A stretch of 62,193 nt of DNA from Bacteroidales bacterium (GTDB taxonomy: Bacteria; Bacteroidota; Bacteroidia; Bacteroidales; Paludibacteraceae): contig SUWZ01000014.1 of NCBI GenBank assembly GCA_015061185.1, positions 1-62,193 of the forward strand, read 5' to 3'. The notes under the pieces were generated by a model. It made no database searches. It had not been told where the DNA came from and worked only from the letters and a program-made list of their open reading frames with translations. Below are positions 17,101-25,794 of the stretch, piece after piece. Position 1 is the stretch's first letter; every line of letters starts with the position of its first letter. The position numbers and the translations under genes were made by a program.

Positions 17101-18568
17101 GAACACTAATGCCAATAGAATGTTGCGAATGATGAATCAAATATTGGATTTTAGAAAGTTGCAAAATAATAAGATGCAACTTAAGGTAGAACGCAACAAT
17201 TTAGGCGAATTTATATCTGCATGTGCCTCAAATTTTTTGAAGTTGGCAGAAAATAGGAATATACATTTTTCTGTAAATGATAATAGTGCAGGAGCAACGT
17301 TTTGGTTTGATAAAGACAAGATGGATACGGTCATGTTTAATTTACTATCCAACGCATTTAAGTTTACAGAATCCGGTAAATCTGTAGCCGTAAATCTTTA
17401 TGTAAACGAGGGCAAAGGAATTATTGAAGTGAAGGATGAAGGGTGTGGAATGCAGAAAGATAAATTACCCATGATTTTTGACCGATATGTTACGTTAAAA
17501 GATTATTCATTAACCAAGCAGAGCGGAACTGGAATCGGATTGTCATTGGTTAAGGAGATTGTAGAGTTGCATAAAGCTGATATAACCGTAAGTAGTGAAG
17601 AGGGGAAAGGATCTTGTTTTACAATTACTTTGCAACCGGGTTACGAACATTTAGAAGCATTTGTGATTTGGACCGAGCCGGAATCTGCAGAACCACAAGA
17701 GGAGGATGCAAAAGAAGTTGTCAACGAGGATAAGAGTGAGAAAACTACACTTTTGATTGTGGAAGATAATTCAGAGATGCGAGAATTTTTGCGTACTGTA
17801 CTGTGTAAAAAATTCCAAATATTTGAAGCCAAAGATGGTCAAGAGGGTTATAAAATAGCTCAGAGAGAGGTTCCGGAATTTATTCTTACAGATATAATGA
17901 TGCCGGTGATGGATGGAATCGAATTAACACGAAAGATACGGTCGGATGAAGAGTTGTCACACATTCCAATCATACTGTTAACAGCCAAAACTGACATAGA
18001 AAGTAAGGTGGATTGTATGAAGATTGGTGCAACAGATTATATTACAAAACCATTTAGTATGCCCTACTTGGAAGCAAGAATTAACAATATTTTGCAAGAA
18101 AGGCTCAAATGGCAAGAAAAATATAGAAAAGAATTGTTTAAGAATATTAACTTTGCACCGGAAAATAACGACAAGCAGAGTGAGGCTTTGGAATCACCTG
18201 CAATAGAAGAGGAGACTATTGTGGTTGAAACTAAGGATCAAGAGTTGCTTAGACGATTTTTGGAGTATGTTCAGGCTCATATTGATAATAGCGAATTGTC
18301 GGTTGAGGAGGTGCAAAATGAACTAAAAGTGAGTCGTTGGCATCTACTTTCCAAAGTGAAAGGGTTGGTTGGATTGACCCCCACTGAATTTATTCGCGAA
18401 ACACGATTAGCACACGCTGCTAAGTTGATTGAAGAGGGAGAGAATAATATGACACAAATAACCTATATGATAGGTATGACAGACTCAAGATATTTTAGTC
18501 GTTGCTTTAAACAAAAATATGGTGTAACACCAACAGAATATAAAGAGAAAGTAAAAAATAAAAAGTAA
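14177..18568 (+). CDS. Hybrid two-component system sensor/regulator (HTCS)
   Basis: 1463 residues. Signal peptide; about 750 residues of Reg_prop beta-propeller repeats (recurring GxIWFAS/GxxWLAT); a Y_Y_Y domain (NYSYKLDNFEEDWNFVG); a transmembrane helix near 893-916; HisKA with His942 in DISHELRTP; HATPase with NLLSNAFKFTESG, DEGCGM and SGTGIGLSL; a receiver with Asp1239 in LTDIMMP; and a C-terminal AraC helix-turn-helix (DSRYFSRCFKQKYGVTPTEY). All catalytic residues are present. Such proteins usually sense glycans in the periplasm and control neighbouring polysaccharide-utilisation loci, but no SusC/SusD or glycosidase genes are nearby. Ligand and regulon are unknown. Confidence 0.93.
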   Translation: MKRIFLEIISILLFWTWVAEAQIPVFTEKYSVLSGLSQDAILDIKKDESGFIWFASRDGLSRFDGNSFMNFKANSKELERSVSNQFHSIITDQNGCFWILNDIGQVLRFDPKTERFELYPSAEENRGDSYFSTKELVQLPDGKIWMIGDGNGAIRVDIDESGIVSLLFLCGNDQQRIGSKVSSVFQDLDGQTWILTNRGVAMIGQDSTFSMVSLEDSALCVHAGGMVEMEREMLLAASEGRIYRYNKSQRRFTLFQTPSMQDLKRIFRLDSEYCLVVGETELWIFNSEQSEITLKGTIKGGIELAWQDVNGDVWLKHDGGLNYSCYYSDKNVLSQPYTFRFSGDGLVSMGKFSRGGKWSFSFVDERNVLWRIPDKNSQWYAGNSSNKPYFSKSDKIIFPPVVHASYMDTMGVYWLTSHSDGVVKCVSTNTSFKFSQNEVSSIYSDKNEVLSMMEDDNQILWEASNDGYVRLFDKQDNLVGYLSPTGKITSQGVRFGLITAMTQSRDGTLWLGGENQLFSLERKGVGEYHITKCRSFEEEYEMTNSRIREILEDGKGRIWLATDGAGLHLLQKQDNGYRFIHKENLFRDNYPPIVDHTKTLYEDRNQNIWVGSSEGLIVFSSEFSSPEEIRFFFYNTENANLTNSNISDIYEDRNGVLWFASFGGGLFKLSKEYTLFETPEFTSYSSQNNQFPSDLVLDIIDDDNGILWIVTEETIVKFDSESQKGDAVSPVMGLERFGFLEHSILFRKSGRMIVGTRMGRYQFLPNEVVHTDFCPQIVFTGFSLYNKEVKVGEKDAPLKQTINYENEVVLQPNQDVFSINYSALDYRHPDEVNYSYKLDNFEEDWNFVGNSRTATYTNLPHGEYYFRVRSTNSEGVWFENDRVIKVVVLPTFWQTGWAYLLYFVLLICAVAIAVYLYRLRTKMEWDKEMSASKLQFFTDISHELRTPLTLIGAPLERVLNEEEISDEVRKQLEVVNTNANRMLRMMNQILDFRKLQNNKMQLKVERNNLGEFISACASNFLKLAENRNIHFSVNDNSAGATFWFDKDKMDTVMFNLLSNAFKFTESGKSVAVNLYVNEGKGIIEVKDEGCGMQKDKLPMIFDRYVTLKDYSLTKQSGTGIGLSLVKEIVELHKADITVSSEEGKGSCFTITLQPGYEHLEAFVIWTEPESAEPQEEDAKEVVNEDKSEKTTLLIVEDNSEMREFLRTVLCKKFQIFEAKDGQEGYKIAQREVPEFILTDIMMPVMDGIELTRKIRSDEELSHIPIILLTAKTDIESKVDCMKIGATDYITKPFSMPYLEARINNILQERLKWQEKYRKELFKNINFAPENNDKQSEALESPAIEEETIVVETKDQELLRRFLEYVQAHIDNSELSVEEVQNELKVSRWHLLSKVKGLVGLTPTEFIRETRLAHAAKLIEEGENNMTQITYMIGMTDSRYFSRCFKQKYGVTPTEYKEKVKNKK

Positions 18569-18590
18569 AAAAAATTAAAAGCAAATTATT

Positions 18591-19640
18591 ATGGGAATTT
18601 ATGAGTTAATCTCGTTTGGAGGATTTCTTCTAATTGTATCTCTTATGTTAGCATTGGATTTAGGAGTATTTCATAAGGATGATCATGTAGTTACATTTAA
18701 GGAGTCTTTGACATGGACTGTTGTGTGGGTATCTACTGCCATTTTGTTTGGATTGGCCATACTCTTCTTTGGAGAGTATATTCATGGAATCGATTCTATG
18801 GAAAAATTGATTGAACTAAATAAATTACATGGTCATAACTTAAGCTTTGATATGACAGCATCTTTAGAGTCTAATTTAGAACTATACAGGAAAGCGTTGG
18901 CATTGGAATATTATACCGGTTACGTTATTGAAGAGGCATTATCTATTGATAATATCTTTGTGATGATTATGATTTTTATGAGTTTTGGAATTCAAGAAAA
19001 ATATTATCATAGAGTATTGTTTTGGGGAATTTTAGGAGCTATCGTACTACGTTTTATATTTATTTTCTTAGGTGCGGCATTGATTCAAAAATTCTCATGG
19101 ATTTTGGCCGTTTTTGGAGCTATTTTAATATTTTCCGGAGGTAAGATGTTGTTTGTAAAAGAGAAGGAAACAATTGACACGGAAAATCATCCTGTTGTTC
19201 GTTTCGTTTCAAAACATTTCCGTTTGCTTAAAGATTATGTAGGACACGATTTCTTTGTTCTTAAAGATGGAAAAAGATATGTAACTATGTTATTCTTAGT
19301 CCTACTGGTAATAGAATTCTCGGACGTTATTTTTGCAGTAGATTCTATTCCTGCTATCTTCTCTGTTACGCAAGATCCCTACATAGTATTTTTCTCTAAT
19401 ATCTTCGCAATTTTGGGATTACGTTCTCTATTCTTTATGTTGAGTAATGTGATGAATATGTTCTGTCGCCTAAAAACTGGTTTGGGAATATTATTGGTGT
19501 TTATTGGTACTAAAATGTTGTTACATACATTCTTCCATATAGAAATACCAACGATGACATCATTATTGGTAATTGTTGGTATTATAGTTTTAAGTATCGT
19601 TGCTTCAATATTGTTCCCTATAAAAGAAGAAAAAGCATAA
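18591..19640 (+). CDS. TerC/Alx family membrane protein, probable Mn2+ exporter
   Basis: 349 residues, about eight to nine hydrophobic segments. LALDLGVFHKDD near the start, YVIEEALSIDNIFVMIMIF and VVIEFSDVIFAVDSIPAIFSVTQDPYIVFFSNIFAILGLRSLFF are the conserved acidic membrane motifs of TerC/Alx proteins, which export Mn2+ or support metalation of secreted enzymes. It starts 22 bases after the HTCS gene, so it could be in the same transcript. No yybP-ykoY riboswitch fits in this short gap. Confidence 0.9.
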   Translation: MGIYELISFGGFLLIVSLMLALDLGVFHKDDHVVTFKESLTWTVVWVSTAILFGLAILFFGEYIHGIDSMEKLIELNKLHGHNLSFDMTASLESNLELYRKALALEYYTGYVIEEALSIDNIFVMIMIFMSFGIQEKYYHRVLFWGILGAIVLRFIFIFLGAALIQKFSWILAVFGAILIFSGGKMLFVKEKETIDTENHPVVRFVSKHFRLLKDYVGHDFFVLKDGKRYVTMLFLVLLVIEFSDVIFAVDSIPAIFSVTQDPYIVFFSNIFAILGLRSLFFMLSNVMNMFCRLKTGLGILLVFIGTKMLLHTFFHIEIPTMTSLLVIVGIIVLSIVASILFPIKEEKA

Positions 19641-19648
19641 AAGAATAT

Positions 19649-19680
19649 TAAGAAGTTGTTTTATAAACAATTTGTTTTCT
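19649..19680 (+). terminator. Probable terminator of the terC gene
   Basis: AAGAAGTTGTTT-TATA-AAACAATTTGTTTTCTT can fold as a T-rich hairpin right after the stop. It resembles a miniature MITE-A end pair (AGAAGTTGTTT..AAACAA), so it may be a repeat relic acting as terminator. Confidence 0.4.
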
Positions 19681-19786
19681 TATTTGTTATTTTGTATATT
19701 TACCAAAACTTGCGGAACTCAACAGCAAAGTGGTAAGTAAGGTTTAAAAAGAAATTATATTTAATAATTAATAAATTAAGAAAATT

Positions 19787-20296
19787 ATGAAAAAGAATTT
19801 GAAGAGCATTTGTGCATTATTCAGTATTTGTTTGGGATCTTTGTTGGTCTCTTGTGGTGGTAACTCAAATACAACATCAGGAACTTGTGGAGCAGATGCA
19901 GTAGAAATCGAAGAAGAGGTTATTATCCCGTTAACTTCAGATGGTTATCAATGGAAAGTTGCAACATTGAAAGGAAATGAAGTGGTTGCACAAGAGCAAG
20001 GACCTCGTATGTGGTTCGATACTATTCAATCTACAATTGGAGGAAATGCAGGATGTAACATTTTTAATGCAAATTATGTAATTGATTCTGTTTCTTCAAA
20101 CTCGATCACAATCACTCCATTGCAAGTGACAATGATGGCATGTCCGGATTTGCAAATTGAACAAGTATTCTTGGAGGTATTGCCTCAAATTGCTGAATAT
20201 AAATTGGCTATCGTAGATTCTATCCCTACTTTGTCTTTCTTTGGAAAAGATGGTGCTTCTTTGATGACATTGAAACAAGCTCCAAAAACTGAGTAA
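19787..20296 (+). CDS. META-domain lipoprotein
   Basis: 169 residues. The signal peptide ends in a lipobox (LLVSC). The remainder (YQWKVATLKGN, RMWFDTIQSTIGGNAGCNIFNANY, ITITPLQVTMMACPDLQIEQVFLEVL) matches the META/HslJ fold, in which NAGCN and the MACP motif are conserved. Probably anchored in the outer membrane facing the periplasm. E. coli HslJ affects novobiocin tolerance; the role here is unknown. It has its own terminator. Confidence 0.88.
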   Translation: MKKNLKSICALFSICLGSLLVSCGGNSNTTSGTCGADAVEIEEEVIIPLTSDGYQWKVATLKGNEVVAQEQGPRMWFDTIQSTIGGNAGCNIFNANYVIDSVSSNSITITPLQVTMMACPDLQIEQVFLEVLPQIAEYKLAIVDSIPTLSFFGKDGASLMTLKQAPKTE

Positions 20297-20339
20297 AATA
20301 CTATCTATAACTCGTGCTTTATGTGAGTTTTAGAACTAA

Positions 20340-20408
20340 GACAACCTCTATAACTTTACGAAAGGTGATTTGATTCTATTTCGTGATTTGTAGAGGTTGT
20401 CTTTTTTT
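20340..20408 (+). terminator. Terminator of the META lipoprotein gene
   Basis: GACAACCTCTA (20340-20350) pairs with TAGAGGTTGTC (20391-20401), followed by seven T. The 40-base loop is longer than usual. Confidence 0.75.
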
Positions 20409-20460
20409 ATATCATCAATTGATAAACAGTAACACTAAACCACTTACTAAATCTTATTTT

Positions 20461-21303
20461 ATGAAAAAAATACTGATACTTATAACTTTTAGCCTTATTC
20501 TATCTCCGATAAAAGCCGAATCAATTTTGTATGAACGAGATAGCTATTGCTATGCTCAAAAAGGTGAAACAGCACTTTATATGGATGTATATAAAAGGGT
20601 TGACACAATACAAAGTAGTCCTTGTATGCTATTCTTGTTTGGCGGTGGATTTACGGTTGGAAATAGAAGGGATCAAAGATATATAGAGTATTTTGAATAT
20701 CTATTGTCAGAAGGAATTGTTGTAGTAGCAATAGATTACCGATTAGGAATGGTTGGTATAGAAAATGAACCATGGCGGTATCCGGACGCTTTAGAATATT
20801 CAATCAAAATAGGAGTAGAAGACCTGTTTGATGCGGTAAATTACTTGCAAACCCATGCAGAATTATTAAATATAGATAAAGAAAAAATAATGGTTTCCGG
20901 TTCAAGTGCTGGAGCTATTATCGCATTAGAATCAGACTATATTTTAAGGAATAAATGTGGAAATTATGAAAATCGTCCTCAAGATAATTTTAAATTTGCA
21001 GGAGTTATCTCGTTTTCAGGAGGGTTGTATTGTTTTTGTGAAAATTGGGAAACGTGCAGTCGGTGTGCCCCCACATTGTTATTTCATGGAGGAAAAGACC
21101 GTGTGGTGACACCTTATTCCATCGTGATGTTTGATGAGGGATTTTTTGGTTCTACAGCTTTGATAGAACTATTTAAGAAGAGTGATTCTGATTATTACTA
21201 TTGCTTTTATCCCGATTTAGGACATGAAGTATCATATCAATCAATGAATCAAGAACAAGATTTAATTTCAGAATTTTTACATCAATATATTTTAGATAAT
21301 TAG
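20461..21303 (+). CDS. Exported alpha/beta-hydrolase (carboxylesterase/BD-FAE-like)
   Basis: About 280 residues from the ATG at 20461, which gives a clean signal peptide ending IKAES. LFLFGGGFTVGN supplies the oxyanion loop (GGG type), VSGSSAGAIIAL the GxSxG nucleophile elbow, FHGGKDRVV the acid and DLGHEV the histidine. This architecture is typical of esterases and acetyl-xylan-esterase-like enzymes. Substrate unknown; export suggests polymer or lipid ester hydrolysis in the periplasm. Confidence 0.83.
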   Translation: MKKILILITFSLILSPIKAESILYERDSYCYAQKGETALYMDVYKRVDTIQSSPCMLFLFGGGFTVGNRRDQRYIEYFEYLLSEGIVVVAIDYRLGMVGIENEPWRYPDALEYSIKIGVEDLFDAVNYLQTHAELLNIDKEKIMVSGSSAGAIIALESDYILRNKCGNYENRPQDNFKFAGVISFSGGLYCFCENWETCSRCAPTLLFHGGKDRVVTPYSIVMFDEGFFGSTALIELFKKSDSDYYYCFYPDLGHEVSYQSMNQEQDLISEFLHQYILDN

Positions 21304-21334
21304 GTGAAGTTCAGTAGATTATATAGAACTCACC
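21303..21334 (+). repeat. MITE-B end relic forming a stem-loop
   Basis: GGTGAAGTTC and GAACTCACC pair with one bulge directly at the stop codon of the esterase gene. The right arm matches the MITE-B end (ATAGAACTCACC). It could serve as a 3'-end hairpin. Confidence 0.45.
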
Positions 21335-21524
21335 ATGGAACAAATTTTAAAACAAATGAAGAAAGATTTGTGCAACAAATAAAAAACAAGTAACTTTGTT
21401 CAAAAGTTGCTAAATTTATTGTTCTTAGGCCTATAACAAAGTTTTGAGATGATTTTTGAAAGTAGAGTCTTGAAATATGTTTTAACAAGAGCAATATAAT
21501 ACTTTTAATCAAAGTTGCAGTTCT

Positions 21525-22055
21525 ATGAAAATATTAGATAAAGAGTTTGATGTATATATTCCTGCCGAAGAGATAGACTCAATTGTGTGTCATTTGGCAA
21601 GCGAGGTTAATCGTGATTTTAAAGATAAAAATCCCTATTTTTTGGTAATGATGAATGGGGCATTTATGTTTGCGTCTGACTTTTTGCGAAAGATTACCAT
21701 TCGCAATAAATTGTCTTTCATAAAATACAAATCATACAACGGTATGCAATCGTCCGGAAAAGTAGTTCCAGAAATGATGATACCTTCAGATGTTAAAGAT
21801 AGAGATGTCGTAATTATCGAGGATATTGTTGATACCGGATTAACGATGCAAGCCTTTTTGGAAGATTTAAAGCAATTCCAACCCAGAAGTGTTTCGATTG
21901 TATCATTTTTGATGAAACCGGACTCTTTAAAATGCAAGTTCCCTGTGAAATATTTGGGAAAAGCGATTGAAAATAAGTTTGTAGTAGGGTATGGCTTAGA
22001 CTATGATGATGAAGGGAGAGGATTGGGAGATTTATATATTTTAAAAGAAAACTAA
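21525..22055 (+). CDS. hpt: Hypoxanthine phosphoribosyltransferase
   Basis: 176 residues. VVIIEDIVDTGLTMQ is the PRPP-binding motif of type I phosphoribosyltransferases; FLVMMNGAFMFASDFLRKI and the C-terminal FVVGYGLDYDDEGRGLGDLYIL are typical of Hpt. It converts hypoxanthine or guanine and PRPP to IMP or GMP in the cytoplasm. The gene precedes adk by 50 bases, an order common in Bacteroidales, so purine salvage and adenylate balance are probably co-expressed. In many relatives obg follows; here obgE is 36 kb away. Confidence 0.95.
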   Translation: MKILDKEFDVYIPAEEIDSIVCHLASEVNRDFKDKNPYFLVMMNGAFMFASDFLRKITIRNKLSFIKYKSYNGMQSSGKVVPEMMIPSDVKDRDVVIIEDIVDTGLTMQAFLEDLKQFQPRSVSIVSFLMKPDSLKCKFPVKYLGKAIENKFVVGYGLDYDDEGRGLGDLYILKEN

Positions 22056-22105
22056 AAAATAATTTTAATATCAAATCGGGGAGAATCCCCTTTAATTAAT
22101 GTAGT

Positions 22106-22681
22106 ATGACAAACGTTGTTATTTTTGGAGCTCCAGGTTCAGGAAAAGGAACTCAAAGTGAGAACATTATTGCAAAGTATGGTTTTAAACACTTCTCAAC
22201 TGGAGATATTTTACGTAAGCAAATTGCGGATCAAACCGAGTTGGGAAAAGTTGCAAAACAATTTATTGATGAGGGTAAATTGGTTACAGATGAGTTGATT
22301 ATTAATATGCTTGACGCAGAATTAGAATCTGCAAAAGGTGCTAATGGAGTTATTTTTGACGGATTCCCACGCACTTACGCTCAAGCAGAAGCTTTGAAAG
22401 TAATGTTGAACAAACGCGGAACAGATGTATCTGTTATGTTGAACATTCAAGTGAATGAGGAAGAGTTAATCAAACGTCTATTGGAACGCGGAAAAACGTC
22501 AGGACGTTCTGATGATAATTTGGAAACAATCACAAAACGTATCAAAACTTATAATGAGCAAACTACTCCTGTAATTGATTTCTACAAGAAAGAAGGAACT
22601 TGTGTAGATATTCAAGGAGTTGGTTCAATTGATGATATATTTGCAGCAATTTCAAGTGCTATTGATGCAGTAAATAAATAA
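22106..22681 (+). CDS. adk: Adenylate kinase
   Basis: 191 residues. GAPGSGKGTQ is the P-loop at residues 7-16; HFSTGDILRKQI and FDGFPRTYAQA are the AMP-binding segments; ERGKTSGRSDDN is the short-LID form without zinc cysteines. It interconverts ATP+AMP and 2 ADP. A strong terminator follows. Confidence 0.97.
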   Translation: MTNVVIFGAPGSGKGTQSENIIAKYGFKHFSTGDILRKQIADQTELGKVAKQFIDEGKLVTDELIINMLDAELESAKGANGVIFDGFPRTYAQAEALKVMLNKRGTDVSVMLNIQVNEEELIKRLLERGKTSGRSDDNLETITKRIKTYNEQTTPVIDFYKKEGTCVDIQGVGSIDDIFAAISSAIDAVNK

Positions 22682-22700
22682 CTTTTTTCTATACATACAT

Positions 22701-22735
22701 GGGGACATTCTCACAAAAGAGGTGTCCCCTTTTTT
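22701..22735 (+). terminator. Terminator of hpt-adk
   Basis: GGGGACA (22701-22707) pairs with TGTCCCC (22723-22729), followed by six T. Confidence 0.9.
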
Positions 22736-22774
22736 GTGACCATTAAGGTCAACAACATCTTTGATGACAAAATA

Positions 22775-22801
22775 AAAAAGAGGCCAATTAAGACCTCTTT
22801 A
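22775..22801 (-). terminator. Terminator of rpoD
   Basis: On the minus strand AAAGAGG and CCTCTTT form a stem around a short AT-rich loop, followed by a T run (complement of the A run at 22774-22779). Confidence 0.85.
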
Positions 22802-22825
22802 GTACCTATATTGAAAAAATTACTA

Positions 22826-23686
22826 CTAACCTAAATAACCTTTCAATAATTTGCTTCTAGAATTTTGTTTTAGTCTGCGGATAGCTTTTTCCTTGATTTG
22901 TCTTACACGTTCGCGAGTTAAACCAAATTTACCTCCAATTTCCTCCAAGGTCATTTCTTGATAGCCAATACCGAAGAACATTTTGATAATTTCACTCTCT
23001 CTTTCTGTTAAAGTAGCCAAAGCTCGGTCAATCTCTTTAGACAACGACTCGCTCATTAAACTTTTATCAGCAATAGGGGAGTCATCATTCACCAAGACAT
23101 CCAAAAGGCTATTGTCTTCACCCTCAACAAAAGGAGCATCAACAGAGATGTGTCTTCCGGAAATTTTCATTGCCTCAGAAATCTTATCAGCAGGCAATTC
23201 CAAAATTTCAGAGACCTCTTCAGCAGAAGGACGACGTTCGTTTTCTTGTTCAAATTGAGATAAAGCTTTGTTAATCTTGTTAAGAGAACCCACCTGGTTC
23301 AATGGTAAACGAACGATACGAGACTGCTCTGCTAAAGCTTGAAGAATAGATTGGCGAATCCACCAAACGGCGTAAGAGATAAACTTAAATCCTCTTGTTT
23401 CGTCGAATTTTTCAGCTGCTTTGATTAACCCTAAGTTTCCTTCATTGATTAAATCCGGCAAACTTAAACCTTGATTTTGGTATTGTTTTGCAACAGAAAC
23501 AACAAAACGTAGATTAGCTCGCGTTAATTTCTCTAACGCTTTACGATCTCCATTCTTGATTCGTTGAGCCAATTCAACCTCTTCTTCCACTGTAATAAGG
23601 TCCTCTCTACCAATTTCTTGCAAGTACTTGTCGAGAGAAGCGCTTTCTCTGTTAGTGATTGATTTTGTGATTTTTAGCTGTCTCAT
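22826..23686 (-). CDS. rpoD: Primary sigma factor, sigma-ABfr type (RpoD)
   Basis: 286 residues. Region 1.2 ([19 protein letters not shown]), region 2 ([51 protein letters not shown]), region 3 and region 4 ([28 protein letters not shown]) are all present. It lacks the long region 1.1 of E. coli sigma-70, as in Bacteroidetes. This factor reads the TAnnTTTG promoters seen across the window. Its own promoter and terminator make it a single-gene unit. Confidence 0.97.
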   Translation of the reverse strand: MRQLKITKSITNRESASLDKYLQEIGREDLITVEEEVELAQRIKNGDRKALEKLTRANLRFVVSVAKQYQNQGLSLPDLINEGNLGLIKAAEKFDETRGFKFISYAVWWIRQSILQALAEQSRIVRLPLNQVGSLNKINKALSQFEQENERRPSAEEVSEILELPADKISEAMKISGRHISVDAPFVEGEDNSLLDVLVNDDSPIADKSLMSESLSKEIDRALATLTERESEIIKMFFGIGYQEMTLEEIGGKFGLTRERVRQIKEKAIRRLKQNSRSKLLKGYLG

Positions 23687-23709
23687 TCTAAACTAAAATT
23701 TTTGAAACG

Positions 23710-23717
23710 CAAATATA
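23710..23717 (-). promoter_or_regulatory. -7 box of rpoD
   Basis: On the minus strand the sequence reads TATATTTG, 23 bases before the ATG. Confidence 0.65.
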
Positions 23718-23855
23718 GTAATTTTTTATCATTTTGTTCACTATTAAGTGTAAAATTATTAAAAATATTTATAATAATTTGATTATTAATGTATTAATAA
23801 AGTTTTAGCAAGGCTTTATTTATCGGCAAAGTGTAAATCTATCTATATTAATAAT

Positions 23856-23950
23856 AAGAAGTATCAGAATGGATAAGGTTGAAGAATTTTCATTTTCAAA
23901 CTCTTTCCTAATAATGGAAATTACCTTATCTGCATTCTGATACATTTCTT
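23856..23950 (-). terminator. Long imperfect stem-loop 3' of degP
   Basis: AAGAAGTATCAGAATGGATAAGGT (split as 23856-23867 and 23868-23879) is the near-perfect inverted copy of 23923-23950, with a loop of about 43 bases. It begins 40 bases past the degP stop. There is no strong T run, so it may be a terminator, an mRNA-stabilising hairpin or a small palindromic repeat. Confidence 0.55.
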
Positions 23951-23990
23951 AGGCAATTCAAATTATTTCTGCCTAACTATATGATTATTA

Positions 23991-25445
23991 CTAATTACTC
24001 ATGTCAACAGCATAATAAACCACCTTTCCGTTAGGAAGTATTCCTGAAATAAAGAGTGCTTGATCTTGTGAATTATTTTGTGTCTTTTTGACGATATTAT
24101 TTACGTCAGCCAAACTATTGACATCTTGATTATTGATACGCACAATGATGTAACCTTCTGGAATTCCGGCTTCATTGAATTTTCCACTTCTTTTTACATC
24201 TTTCACTACTAATCCATTCTTTAGTCCGTACTGTTTTTTCTCCTTTTCACTTAGCGGTACTAAAGTAGCACCCAATAATTCCGGATCAACACTTTTTACG
24301 ACTTGAGTATTACCCTCAATATTTTTCAATTGCACCTCATAGTTATGACTATCGTTGCCTCTCAAGATCTCAATAGTAACTTTATCTCCAGGTCTGTAGC
24401 GACTAATTTGTTCTTGAAGTTCAGATACCGATTTAATTTTGTGATTTTCTACTTTGATGATAACGTCTCCTTTTTTGATTCCAGCATCATCTGCAGCACT
24501 ATTTTCTCCAACTTCAGCAACGTATGCACCTTCCAATACTTTCAAATCTTTTTCCTTTGCAAACTCAGCATTAATATCCTGAATTTGAATTCCCAACAAT
24601 GCACGTTGAACAGTGCCAAATTCTTTTAAATCGGCCACAACCTTACTCATAATTGTTGTTGGTATGGCAAATGAGTAACCTGAGTAGGAGCCTGTTTTAG
24701 AGGCAATGGCAGCATTGATACCAATTAGTTCACCACGTGTATTTACCAATGCACCACCACTATTTCCCGGATTTACGGCAGCATCTGTCTGAATGAATGA
24801 TTCAATTTTCATGTCAGCAGTCAGAATGTTGATATTACGAGCTTTGGCACTAACAATACCTGCTGTGACTGTGGAGGTGAGATTAAAAGGATTTCCTACA
24901 GCCAACACCCATTCTCCCACACGTAACTCATCCGAATTACCAATCTGGATTGTAGGTAAATCGTCTGCCTCCACCTTTAGTAGAGCCAAATCCGTAGATG
25001 GGTCAGCTCCAACCAATGTAGCTTTGAATTGTCGCTTGTCGTTTAGTACCACGCTTATTTCATCAGATCCTTCTACCACGTGGTTGTTGGTTACAATATA
25101 TCCATCTTTTGACAAAATTACTCCGGATCCGGATGCTTGCTTTTGTTGTGGAGCTTGTTGAAAACCTCTATCACCAAAAAAGTATTGTAAAAACGGATCA
25201 TTTATTGCACTTTGTCTTACTTCGTAGGTCGTCATAACGTGAACAACTGCATTTACGGTTTTGTCCGCAGCGTCAGTAAAGTCTATTCCTATATTTCCAT
25301 CAGACATACCTACATTTCTAATGGGTAATTCTCTTTCTATAATTACTCTCTCTTGGGGCGCAACATGTTTTGCACAATAGTAAGAAACACCTGCGCTCAC
25401 TCCAACTACCGATAATCCGACAACTAAAAATTTCCAATGTTTCAT
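23991..25445 (-). CDS. degP: Periplasmic serine protease/chaperone, DegP/HtrA (Do) family
   Basis: 484 residues. An N-terminal membrane/signal segment precedes a trypsin-like domain with catalytic triad His122 (TNNHVVEG), Asp152 (STDLALLKV) and Ser229 (NPGNSGGAL). Two PDZ domains follow (about 285-370, GIQIQDINAEFAKEK; and about 400-480, GLVVKDVKRSGKFNEAGI). It degrades or refolds damaged envelope proteins. All catalytic residues are present. An 11-bp dyad lies just upstream of the start. Confidence 0.95.
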   Translation of the reverse strand: MKHWKFLVVGLSVVGVSAGVSYYCAKHVAPQERVIIERELPIRNVGMSDGNIGIDFTDAADKTVNAVVHVMTTYEVRQSAINDPFLQYFFGDRGFQQAPQQKQASGSGVILSKDGYIVTNNHVVEGSDEISVVLNDKRQFKATLVGADPSTDLALLKVEADDLPTIQIGNSDELRVGEWVLAVGNPFNLTSTVTAGIVSAKARNINILTADMKIESFIQTDAAVNPGNSGGALVNTRGELIGINAAIASKTGSYSGYSFAIPTTIMSKVVADLKEFGTVQRALLGIQIQDINAEFAKEKDLKVLEGAYVAEVGENSAADDAGIKKGDVIIKVENHKIKSVSELQEQISRYRPGDKVTIEILRGNDSHNYEVQLKNIEGNTQVVKSVDPELLGATLVPLSEKEKKQYGLKNGLVVKDVKRSGKFNEAGIPEGYIIVRINNQDVNSLADVNNIVKKTQNNSQDQALFISGILPNGKVVYYAVDMSN

Positions 25446-25463
25446 ATTATTCTCGTTTTAGAA

Positions 25464-25497
25464 GTTGTTTACTTTTTGCAAAAATTAAGTAAACAAC
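25464..25497. promoter_or_regulatory. Perfect dyad in the degP promoter region
   Basis: GTTGTTTACTT (25464-25474) and AAGTAAACAAC (25487-25497) are exact inverted repeats around a 12-base AT-rich spacer containing TTTTTGCA, about 20-50 bases upstream of degP. It could be an operator. The outer bases AGAAGTTGTTTA and TAAACAACA also resemble MITE-A ends, so it may be a relic. Confidence 0.5.
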
Positions 25498-25794
25498 AAG
25501 TTATTAATACCAATTTTATCTCTAATTCACTTACTAAATAACGTACAAAATTTATACAAAAACACAATTTGTTTAATTATTTAGAGGGATTTAACAATAA
25601 AAACTTTCTAATTAACAATAGTTAAATAAATAGACTGCAAAATTGTCAGATAAAGACAAAATTGCAGTTGTCAGAGTAATTTTATCTGTGTTTAATTTTT
25701 GTTTGATAAAGTTCTTTGAATTGTACTTGTAAAAAAGGAGAAGGTGGATATGTGTGAATTGTCTATTTAAAGGTGAGTGCTATATCTCTTAAAC
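25498..25794. other. Intergenic stretch between degP and the DUF4403 gene
   Basis: No gene seen. ACTGCAAAATTGTC (from 25633) pairs imperfectly with GACAAAATTGCAGT, a weak hairpin that could end the minus-strand DUF4403 transcript although no clear T run follows. Confidence 0.4.

Noticed and set aside
14177-18568. Polysaccharide-utilisation locus
   Set aside because: The HTCS is present but no SusC/SusD pair or carbohydrate-active enzyme lies nearby.
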